Below, piece by piece: positions 1-4,728 of a stretch of 5,790 nt of DNA. This DNA comes from Clostridia bacterium (GTDB taxonomy: Bacteria; Bacillota_A; Clostridia; Christensenellales; Aristaeellaceae), in contig CAAEDZ010000182.1 in the NCBI GenBank assembly GCA_900754775.1, positions 1 to 5,790 of the forward strand, read 5' to 3'. The position numbers and the translations under genes are program-made. Under the pieces are notes generated by a model. The model had not been told where the DNA came from, made no database searches, and worked only from the letters and a program-made list of their open reading frames with translations. Position 1 is the stretch's first letter; each line of letters begins with the position of its first letter.

Positions 1-69
1 TCCAAGGAAGCCGCCGAAGAGATCAAGAAGAAGTTCGCCGAGGTCGGCGCGACTGTCGAGATCAAGTAA
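1..69 (+). CDS. rplL: 50S ribosomal protein L7/L12, C-terminal end (5' partial)
   Basis: Only the last 22 codons and a TAA stop are in the window. The reading frame open from base 1 gives SKEAAEEIKKKFAEVGATVEIK. This matches the conserved end of the L7/L12 C-terminal domain: the SKEEAEEIKKK helix followed by the GA-x-VE-[IL]-K closing strand. L7/L12 forms the multimeric ribosomal stalk that recruits and stimulates translation GTPases such as EF-Tu, EF-G and IF2. The start of the gene lies left of the window. A strong intrinsic terminator follows 18 nt after the stop, so this is the end of a transcription unit. In many bacteria rpoB follows rplL, but here an unrelated sigma-factor operon follows. 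Identification rests on a short but very characteristic peptide. Confidence 0.93.
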   Translation, partial: SKEAAEEIKKKFAEVGATVEIK

Positions 70-86
70 GCGATTTCATCGCCACG

Positions 87-113
87 ATCCGCTCCGCAAG
101 GGGCGGATTTTTT
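87..113 (+). terminator. Rho-independent terminator after rplL
   Basis: A 9-bp stem, ATCCGCTCC (87-95) paired with GGGGCGGAT (100-108) with one T-G wobble, is closed by a GCAA (GNRA) tetraloop at 96-99. A six-T run follows directly (108-113). It sits 18 nt after the rplL stop, so it ends the ribosomal-protein transcript. Confidence 0.92.
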
Positions 114-116
114 GCG

Positions 117-145
117 TTGACGGCCTGATGCGCGTGTGTTATCAT
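117..145 (+). promoter_or_regulatory. Candidate sigma-70 promoter upstream of the ECF sigma operon
   Basis: TTGACG (117-122) and TATCAT (140-145) are separated by exactly 17 nt, each one base from the housekeeping consensus. The same TATCAT -10 occurs in the trp operon promoter of this window. Transcription would start near 152, just before a small hairpin with a T-tract (166-185), and could feed the sigma gene at 265 if it reads through. The match is good, but it comes from sequence alone. Confidence 0.6.
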
Positions 146-153
146 GCTCCCGT

Positions 154-185
154 CGGGGAACGAACGCCCCGAGGGGGCTTTTTTT
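154..185 (+). terminator. Short terminator with an alternative upstream hairpin (possible attenuator)
   Basis: GCCCC (166-170) pairs with GGGGC (174-178) around a GAG loop, followed by seven T (179-185). This is a small GC-rich intrinsic terminator. The same C-run can pair instead with CGGGG at 154-158 (CGGGG 154-158 with CCCCG 167-171, 8-nt loop). The two hairpins are mutually exclusive. The element lies directly downstream of the candidate sigma-70 promoter and upstream of the ECF-type promoter. It could be an attenuator, or a second terminator backing up the one at 87-113. The stem is only 5 bp, so termination strength is uncertain. Confidence 0.5.
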
Positions 186-200
186 GACAAAAATCCCTCC

Positions 201-229
201 GCGCGGCAACTTTTGCCGCGCGCGTGCGT
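201..229 (+). promoter_or_regulatory. Candidate ECF-type promoter inside a perfect inverted repeat
   Basis: GGCAACTTTT (205-214) contains the AAC core typical of ECF -35 elements. A CGT (227-229) lies 16 nt after the AAC (208-210), which is the usual ECF spacing. A start near 236 would leave a leader of about 28 nt before the sigma gene ATG at 265. This would fit autoregulation, which is common for ECF operons. A perfect 9-bp inverted repeat overlaps the -35: GCGCGGCAA (201-209) and TTGCCGCGC (213-221), centred on a 3-nt spacer. It could be an operator or an RNA hairpin for transcripts coming from upstream. CGT is frequent in GC-rich DNA, so the promoter call is moderate. Confidence 0.5.
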
Positions 230-264
230 TTATCAGGTGAAGCGAGCGGGAAGGAGGCGAGGGC

Positions 265-801
265 ATGGAGGCGCGGGCGCTGTTGCAGGCCGCCAAACGG
301 GGCGAGATGGAAGCGCTGGAAGAACTCTGCCGCCTCTACCATCCCCGCCTCTGCCGCTACGCCTATGCCCTCACCCGCTCGCGCGAGGAGGCCGAGGACG
401 TGGCGCAGGAAGCGCTCGTTTCCATGCTGCGCGCCCTGCCGGACTTTCGCGGCGCGGACGCGGGCAAGTTCGAGGGCTGGCTTCTGCGCATCGCCCGCAA
501 CCGCGTCTACAGCGAAGCGCGGCGCAAGCGCCCCGCACCCATTCCCGAGGGCTTCGAGCCGCCCGACCCCGCGCCTTTGCCGGGCGAGCGCCTCGAACAG
601 GCCGAGCGCCGCGCGCGCCTTTTGCGGGCGCTGGACGGCCTCGACGCCGAATCGCGGGAGATGGTGGCGCTCCGCTACGATCTGGAACTTTCCTACGCGC
701 AGATCGCCGCGGCGCTGGAAACGAGCCCCGCACGCGTCAAGTGGCGCTTGCGCGACGCGCGGGAAAAGCTGCGCAAGCTGCTGGGAGATGTGGAAATTTG
801 A
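265..801 (+). CDS. ECF-family RNA polymerase sigma factor
   Basis: This 178-aa protein has the two-domain layout of extracytoplasmic-function (group 4) sigma factors, which redirect RNA polymerase to a small regulon, usually in response to an envelope signal. Sigma region 2 spans about residues 16-87. It includes the core-binding segment AEDVAQEALVSML (43-55) and the -10-recognition helix FEGWLLRIARNRVYSEARRK (69-88). A proline-rich linker (about 89-110) leads to sigma region 4 (about 117-172), whose helix-turn-helix around LSYAQIAAALETSPARVKWR (142-161) should bind the -35. Length is normal for the family. The ATG at 265 is set by AAGGAGG at 251-257 with a 7-nt spacer. It is the first gene of an operon with two membrane proteins, the usual setting for a sigma factor held by a membrane partner. 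The upstream AAC-N16-CGT motif suggests autoregulation. I cannot assign an ECF subgroup or regulon. Confidence 0.95.
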   Translation: MEARALLQAAKRGEMEALEELCRLYHPRLCRYAYALTRSREEAEDVAQEALVSMLRALPDFRGADAGKFEGWLLRIARNRVYSEARRKRPAPIPEGFEPPDPAPLPGERLEQAERRARLLRALDGLDAESREMVALRYDLELSYAQIAAALETSPARVKWRLRDAREKLRKLLGDVEI

Positions 802-820
802 GGGCCGACGGGGAAGGGGA

Positions 821-852
821 GCGCCGCCGCGGTTCTGTGACTGCGGCGGCGC
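821..852 (+). repeat. Intercistronic GC hairpin without T-tract
   Basis: A perfect 10-bp inverted repeat, GCGCCGCCGC (821-830) and GCGGCGGCGC (843-852), can be extended inward by a G-T and a G-C pair around an 8-nt loop. It lies in the 77-nt gap between the sigma gene and the small membrane-protein gene and ends 13 nt before the latter's ribosome-binding site. No T-run follows, so it is not a standard terminator. It may protect the upstream mRNA from 3' exonucleases or lower expression of the downstream genes. Confidence 0.7.
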
Positions 853-878
853 GGGAAAACGCCATGGGAGGACAGGAC

Positions 879-1193
879 ATGAACGAAAAGCTCTTTGCGG
901 AGATGGACTGGCAGACCGACGCCGCCGTGCGCGCCCTGCGCGGCGAGATGCTGCTGGCGGCGGCAAAGTTGGAGCAAAAGCGGCGGCGGCGGCGGGAAAC
1001 GCTGCTCTTCGCCCTCTGCGCCTGCGCGTTCGCGCTGCTTCTGGGGTCGGGGCTGTGGCTGGCGCTCGCGGGCGGCCTGCGGGCGGCGGCGCTCTCCGCC
1101 GTCATCCGGGCGGCGCTCATCTGCGCCGGCGCGACGCTGCTCTTGTCGCCGCTGCTGGCGTACTTCATGGAAGGGAGAGGGGAACATGCGTAA
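879..1193 (+). CDS. Small two-helix membrane protein, candidate anti-sigma factor
   Basis: I do not recognise a named family for this 104-aa protein. It has an acidic/amphipathic cytoplasmic N-terminus (residues 1-33), then a basic KRRRRR stretch (34-39) encoded by five CGG repeats. Two hydrophobic helices follow at about 41-65 and 70-96, with a short tail. The arginine block should fix the N-terminus inside the cell. The start at 879 is preferred over an in-frame ATG at 864 because GGGAGG (866-871) lies 7 nt before it. Its place directly after an ECF sigma gene makes it a candidate membrane anchor or anti-sigma factor, with the first 33 residues as the only cytoplasmic part able to bind sigma. 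That is inference: no H-x3-C-x2-C zinc anti-sigma motif is present, and the only nearby cysteines lie in helix 1. Its end overlaps the next gene by 8 nt, so the two are probably translationally coupled. Confidence 0.75.
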   Translation: MNEKLFAEMDWQTDAAVRALRGEMLLAAAKLEQKRRRRRETLLFALCACAFALLLGSGLWLALAGGLRAAALSAVIRAALICAGATLLLSPLLAYFMEGRGEHA

Positions 1194-2325
1194 GGAGATA
1201 GACATCCTCGCCATACTGCTCGTCATCCTGCTTGCGCTCTCGCTGGGCCTGGGGGCCGTGAGCGTGTATTGCGACCACGCCTACCGGGAGACACTTTCCA
1301 GCAACAACGCGCTGGGGGAACTTCTGGACGACCTTGCGGCCGCGGCCGACACTGGCGGCGCGCCGGCGGTGGAGAATTTCGATTTTTCGCCCTACGGCCT
1401 CTGGGAGGGCAAGAGCGACGAGAACTTCAACGCCGTGCTTGTCGATGAAGACGGCGCCATCCTCGCCCAAACGGGCGCGCTGGCCTGCGGGGACGTGTCC
1501 ACGCTTGATGTGATGCTCGCGCGCTACGAGCGCCCCATCGAACTGTCCGCCGCGGACGGCTCGACCGCCCATCGCACCACGTGGGCGCGCCTCGGCCTGC
1601 TGCTGGGCGAGGGCAGCCGGACGCCGTTCATCGCCTACTGCATCGGCGATGTGCCGCTCAGGACCGGCAGCGTGCCTGCCCCCACCTATGAAGACAGCTT
1701 CCCCGCCCTCGACGAACAGCTCTACGCCCGCATGACCGACGTTGGCTACGGCGAGGAGCAGACCGCCACCGTCAGCGAGGAAGACATCGCCGCGGCAGAG
1801 GCCTACGTCCGCTGGGAGAACGAAGCGCTTGCCCGGGTGGGCGAGTTGCGCGCCGATGTGCGCTCTCTCTCGGACGCGTTCGCGGGCCGCACGCTGGTAT
1901 CCTTCTATCTGGACAACGACGCCCTGCGCGCCGTGGACGCAGAGAGAATGCAGCTGCACGCCTGCGCGGTGGAGGCCATCACCGCCGCGCTCATCCTCTA
2001 CGCCGCCTTCACGCTTTTGCTTGCCGTGTGGGTGTTCCGCGACGCCCGTCGCCGCGATTTCCTGCCCGCCATGTGGGGGCTTCTGACGCTGATCGGCAAC
2101 GTCGTGGCCTGGCTGGTCTACATGCTGGTGCGCTCGCGCGGCGTTGGCAGCCGCTGCCCGCGCTGCGGCACGGCGTTGCGCATGGGCTTTGCCTACTGCC
2201 CCGCCTGCGGCGCGCAGGTGCGCCGTTCCTGCCCCGCCTGCGGCCATGCCGCCGAGGATGGCTGGAAGGTCTGCCCCTACTGCGGCCGGGAACTGCCCGC
2301 GCCGCCCGCCGACAACGCCGTATAG
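1186..2325 (+). CDS. Membrane protein with a large loop domain and C-terminal double zinc ribbon
   Basis: This 379-aa protein has no name I can assign with confidence. In order it shows an N-terminal hydrophobic helix (about 7-28) and a large soluble domain (about 29-261). A second helix (about 262-284), a short basic loop FRDARRRDF (284-292) and a third helix (about 294-315) follow. The C-terminus carries four CxxC knuckles at C324/C327, C338/C341, C349/C352 and C363/C366, enough for two structural zinc sites (double zinc ribbon). The stretch AVLVDEDGAILAQTG resembles the strand-turn-strand of Cache/PAS-like extracellular sensors, so the large domain may sense a signal. The helix 2 to helix 3 segment (DARRR-x-FLPAMWGLL...VYMLVR) resembles the short membrane module often placed before zinc ribbons in Firmicutes. 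The start at 1186 follows a purine-rich GGGAGAGGGG (1173-1182) and overlaps the previous stop by 8 nt. Third in the ECF operon, it is probably a signal-input or anti-sigma partner (inference). Three helices would put the loop domain and the zinc ribbon on the same side of the membrane. Confidence 0.85.
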   Translation: MRKEIDILAILLVILLALSLGLGAVSVYCDHAYRETLSSNNALGELLDDLAAAADTGGAPAVENFDFSPYGLWEGKSDENFNAVLVDEDGAILAQTGALACGDVSTLDVMLARYERPIELSAADGSTAHRTTWARLGLLLGEGSRTPFIAYCIGDVPLRTGSVPAPTYEDSFPALDEQLYARMTDVGYGEEQTATVSEEDIAAAEAYVRWENEALARVGELRADVRSLSDAFAGRTLVSFYLDNDALRAVDAERMQLHACAVEAITAALILYAAFTLLLAVWVFRDARRRDFLPAMWGLLTLIGNVVAWLVYMLVRSRGVGSRCPRCGTALRMGFAYCPACGAQVRRSCPACGHAAEDGWKVCPYCGRELPAPPADNAV

Positions 2326-2353
2326 ACAAATTTCCCCAGGACATTTCCATCCT

Positions 2354-2395
2354 GCAAAAACCCCGGAAAACCGCGCGCTTTCCGGGGTTTTTTGC
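2354..2395 (+). terminator. Rho-independent terminator of the ECF operon
   Basis: A 14-bp perfect stem pairs 2356-2369 (AAAAACCCCGGAAA) with 2379-2392 (TTTCCGGGGTTTTT) around a 9-nt loop, with six T at 2388-2393. It begins about 30 nt after the stop of the zinc-ribbon gene. The A-tract on the left side means it could also stop transcription arriving on the minus strand. Confidence 0.93.
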
Positions 2396-2447
2396 ATCTT
2401 TGCGGCGGGAAATATCCATCTTCGGCAAAAAAATTTTCAAAAGGGGG

Positions 2448-2476
2448 TTGACAAACGGCGAAAATGGTTGTATCAT
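2448..2476 (+). promoter_or_regulatory. Sigma-70 promoter of the trpXYZ operon
   Basis: A perfect TTGACA -35 (2448-2453) lies exactly 17 nt before TATCAT (2471-2476), one mismatch from the consensus -10. An A/T-rich stretch just upstream (2427-2442, largely A- and T-runs) stands out in this GC-rich DNA and resembles an UP element. The predicted start is near 2483, immediately before the T-box leader. The placement between the upstream terminator and the riboswitch strongly supports the call. Confidence 0.9.
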
Positions 2477-2482
2477 TGCATC

Positions 2483-2731
2483 AACCGTTGAGGGAGAAAA
2501 GTACCCGGAACGGCGTCCTTCCAAGAGAGTCGCGGGCGGTGGGATCGCGGCAAGGAGGCGTCCGGCGAATGGGCTTCCGAGGGCGCTCCTGAAATCACAG
2601 TAGGGAGCGACGGGATCCGCACCCGTTATCATGGCGGCATGTGTGATGGCACATGGAGCGAGCGGGTCGAAAGACCAAGTTGAGTGGCACCGCGGGCAAC
2701 CGTCTCAAGCAAATGGCTTGAGGCGTTTTTT
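2483..2731 (+). promoter_or_regulatory. T-box riboswitch, predicted tRNA-Trp responsive
   Basis: This is a transcription-attenuating leader that reads the charging state of a tRNA. Uncharged tRNA stabilises the antiterminator and lets transcription continue. Visible landmarks in order are: AGTA (2500-2503) of the stem I internal loop; AGAGAG (2524-2529); GGTG (2538-2541); the specifier loop GAA-TGG-GCTT followed by CCGAG (2567-2581), with TGG (Trp) at 2570-2572; stem I closing strands GGAG (2493-2496) and CTCC (2586-2589); a stem II-type hairpin ACGGG/CCCGT (2610-2626); a CATGTG/CACATG hairpin (2638-2655); a GGTC-GAAA-GACC stem III hairpin (2665-2676); and the T-box core GAGTGGCACCGCGG (2682-2695). 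The antiterminator folds as GAG (2682-2684) with CTC (2704-2706), a 7-nt bulge TGGCACC (2685-2691), and GCGG (2692-2695) with CCGT (2700-2703). The bulge UGGC would pair with a GCCA 3' end, that is, discriminator G73, as in tRNA-Trp. The boundaries are approximate. Confidence 0.95.
2701..2731 (+). terminator. T-box regulated terminator
   Basis: CGTCTCAAGC (2701-2710) pairs with GCTTGAGGCG (2716-2725) in a 10-bp stem with one T-G wobble and a 5-nt loop, followed by six T (2726-2731). Its left arm contains CGTCTC (2701-2706), which the T-box antiterminator also needs. The two structures are therefore mutually exclusive, which is the expected switch. It sits about 50 nt before the trpX start. 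Confidence 0.95.
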
Positions 2732-2783
2732 GTTCCCCGGCTCGACGATCTCCATCAAAATCATTTTTTGAGGAGGTACCCCC

Positions 2784-3743
2784 ATGAAGAAGTTTGCCGC
2801 CCTGATGATCGCCCTGATCCTTGCCCTGTCCTGCTTCGCCGTTGCCGAGGAAGAGAGCTACACCATCGGCATCGCCCAGTTCGCCGAACACGGCTCTTTG
2901 GACAACTGCCGCGAAGGCTTCCTCGCCGGCCTTGCCGAAGAAGGCATCGTCGAAGGCGAGAACCTCACCGTCGAATACCAGAACGCGCAGGCCGACACCA
3001 GCATGGCCACGACCATCGCCTCCAACTTCGTCGCCAATGGCTATGATCTCATCTGCGCCATCGCCACGCCCATTGCCGTGTGCGCCTACAACGCCGCGGA
3101 GGACGAGATCCCCGTCATCTACACCGCCGTGTCCGCCCCCGAGGAGGCCGGCCTCACCGACGGCGGCAACGTCACCGGCACCAGCGACGAACTGCCCGTG
3201 GCCAAGCAGCTTGAAACCATCCGCGCCATGCTGCCGGATGCCAAGAACATCGGCATACTCTACACCGTGGGCGAGGCCAACAGCCTCGTGCAGCTGGAAA
3301 GCTATAAGCAGTTGGCCGGCGATTACGGCTTCACCATCGTCGAAAGCGGCGTTACCTCCGGCGCGGACATCTCCCTCGCCCTGCCGCAGCTTCTGCCGCA
3401 GGTGGACTGCCTGACCATGCTCACCGACAACACCGTGGTGCAGTACCTCGAAGTGGTGCTGGACGAGACCGACGCCGCCGGCATCCCCGTGTTCGGCAGC
3501 GAGATCGAACAGGTGACGCTCGGCTGCGTCGCCGCCGAGGGCCTTGACTACGTGGCCCTGGGCGTGCAGACCGGCAAGATGGCCGCCAAGGTACTCAAGG
3601 GCGAGGCGGAAGCCGCCGACATCCCCTACGAGACCATCGAAGAAAGCGCCCTCTACGTCAACACCGACGCCTGCGAGGCGCTGGGCGTGACCATTCCCGA
3701 AGACCTCATGGCCCGCGCCACCGATATGGCCGACGCCGAATAA
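2784..3743 (+). CDS. trpX: Tryptophan-type ABC transporter substrate-binding protein
   Basis: This 319-aa protein belongs to the ABC_sub_bind family (Pfam PF04392 type), the periplasmic-binding-protein fold used by TrpX-like importers. It would capture the amino acid outside the membrane and deliver it to the permease. Residues 1-21 form a signal peptide: MKK, a hydrophobic core, then an AVA motif (19-21) before EEE. The mature part opens with YTIGIAQFAEHGSLDNCREGFLAGL, the typical first strand and helix, and keeps family segments such as the NVTGTSDELP region and KNIGILYTVGEANS. Length is normal. The start is fixed by AGGAGG (2771-2776) with a 7-nt spacer. It is the first gene behind the T-box leader. 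The Trp specifier of that leader, not the protein sequence alone, points to tryptophan as ligand. Most Gram-positive binding proteins are lipoproteins, but C17 here lies in ALSC, a poor lipobox, so signal peptidase I cleavage after A21 looks more likely. The wider family also includes binders of other ligands. Confidence 0.9.
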   Translation: MKKFAALMIALILALSCFAVAEEESYTIGIAQFAEHGSLDNCREGFLAGLAEEGIVEGENLTVEYQNAQADTSMATTIASNFVANGYDLICAIATPIAVCAYNAAEDEIPVIYTAVSAPEEAGLTDGGNVTGTSDELPVAKQLETIRAMLPDAKNIGILYTVGEANSLVQLESYKQLAGDYGFTIVESGVTSGADISLALPQLLPQVDCLTMLTDNTVVQYLEVVLDETDAAGIPVFGSEIEQVTLGCVAAEGLDYVALGVQTGKMAAKVLKGEAEAADIPYETIEESALYVNTDACEALGVTIPEDLMARATDMADAE

Positions 3744-3753
3744 CGATCGCATT

Positions 3754-3797
3754 GTCCGGCCCGGGGCGCTTCCCGGGCCGGGCGGCCGCGGCCGCCC
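3754..3797 (+). repeat. Very stable intercistronic hairpins between trpX and trpY
   Basis: CCGGCCCGGG (3756-3765) and CCCGGGCCGG (3772-3781) form a perfect 10-bp stem around a 6-nt loop. It extends to 12 bp with a T-G and a G-C pair (3754-3755 with 3782-3783). It shares bases with an 18-bp palindrome GGGCGGCCGCGGCCGCCC at 3780-3797, so the extended forms compete. No T-run follows. A hairpin between a binding-protein gene and its permease gene is a known way to stabilise the upstream message and keep the binding protein in excess. That role here is inference. Confidence 0.8.
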
Positions 3798-3825
3798 GAG
3801 GGACGCGACGGGAGGATGAAACGCT

Positions 3826-4728
3826 GTGCTGATGAACTTTGTCAACGCCCTGCCCAGCACGCTGGAGCAGGGGCTCATCTACGCCCTGCTGGCCATGGGC
3901 GTACTCATCACCTATACCATTCTGGACTTTCCCGACCTTTCCGTGGATGGCACCTTCCCCCTGGGCGGCGTCATTTCCACCATGGTCATTGCCGCCGGCC
4001 ACAGCCCGCTTCTGGCGCTTCTGGCCGCCATCGCCGGCGGCGCGGTCGCCGGGCTTTGCACGGGGCTGATCCACGTCAAGCTCAAGGTGCGCGACCTTTT
4101 TTCCGGCATCATCGTTTCCACGGCGCTGTATTCCATCAATCTGAAAATTTCCGGCGGCAAGTCCCTGGCCACCATCGGCCGCAAGGACGTGACGCTGTTT
4201 CAAAACAACCCCGTGGCGGACTTCTTTTCCGGCCTCGTGGGCGATTTCAGCACGCTCATCATCATCTTCCTCGTCGTGCTGGTGGTAAAGATACTGCTCG
4301 ACCTCTTTTTGAAGACCCGCGCGGGCTACCTTTTGCGCGCCGTGGGCGACAACGAGCGCGTGGTCACGGCGCTTGCCTGCGACAAGGGCCGCGTGAAGAT
4401 CATCGGCCTGATGATCGCCAACGCCTTCGCGGCGCTCTCCGGCGCGGTGCTTTGCCAGCACCAGCGCATGTTTGAAGTCTCCATGGGCACGGGCGCGATG
4501 GTGCTGGCGCTGGCCAGCGTCATCATCGGCATGAACCTCTTCCGCCGCGTGTCGTTTGTCAAGGGCACCACGGCGGCCATCGTCGGCGCGGTGGTGTACA
4601 GGATGTGCGTCTCCCTCGCCATCGCCTGCGGCATGGGCGCCAGCGACTTAAAGCTCATCACCGCCGTGCTTTTCCTCATCATCCTCGCGGCGGGGCTTCT
4701 GCGCAAGGGAGGGAAGAAGCATGCTTGA
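3826..4728 (+). CDS. trpY: Tryptophan-type ABC transporter permease
   Basis: This 300-aa, highly hydrophobic protein is of the branched-chain amino-acid permease type (BPD_transp_2, PF02653), the membrane subunit that pairs with TrpX and TrpZ. I count about eight or nine hydrophobic helices, roughly at 13-33, 45-58, 61-82, 92-107, 141-161, 193-213, 221-240, 246-266 and 275-293. The cytoplasmic loop KTRAGYLLRAVGDNERVVTA (163-182) is the expected coupling loop for the ATPase. The LDFPDLSVDGTFPLGG segment (33-48) is characteristic of this permease group. I chose the GTG at 3826: GGGAGGA (3810-3816) lies about 10 nt upstream, whereas the ATG at 3832 (third codon) would be about 16 nt away. A GTG with a loose ribosome-binding site behind a strong hairpin suggests lower expression than trpX. 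The 3' end overlaps trpZ by 8 nt. Confidence 0.92.
   Translation: MLMNFVNALPSTLEQGLIYALLAMGVLITYTILDFPDLSVDGTFPLGGVISTMVIAAGHSPLLALLAAIAGGAVAGLCTGLIHVKLKVRDLFSGIIVSTALYSINLKISGGKSLATIGRKDVTLFQNNPVADFFSGLVGDFSTLIIIFLVVLVVKILLDLFLKTRAGYLLRAVGDNERVVTALACDKGRVKIIGLMIANAFAALSGAVLCQHQRMFEVSMGTGAMVLALASVIIGMNLFRRVSFVKGTTAAIVGAVVYRMCVSLAIACGMGASDLKLITAVLFLIILAAGLLRKGGKKHA

Noticed and set aside
184..189. Perfect TTGACA just after the T-tract of the small terminator
   Set aside because: No acceptable -10 at 16-18 nt spacing; the sequence there is CAACTT-like and GC-rich. The nearby ECF-type motif explains the region better.
144..878. Upstream extension of the small membrane-protein frame through the sigma gene
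   Set aside because: The extension is Arg/Pro/Ala-rich shadow sequence overlapping the sigma gene. The 879 start has a well-placed GGGAGG.
1165..2397. 410-codon open frame on the minus strand opposite the zinc-ribbon gene
   Set aside because: Antisense shadow with no recognisable domain. The plus-strand frame has clear helices and regular CxxC knuckles.
2569..2571. Methionine specifier (ATG) in the T-box, one base earlier than TGG
   Set aside because: The register relative to CCGAG favours TGG, the UGGC bulge predicts G73 rather than the A73 of tRNA-Met, and the transporter family fits tryptophan.
2595..3878. 427-codon open frame on the minus strand opposite trpX
   Set aside because: Low-complexity Gly/His/Val-rich translation, typical of a shadow of a GC-rich gene. 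trpX on the plus strand has a ribosome-binding site, signal peptide and family match.
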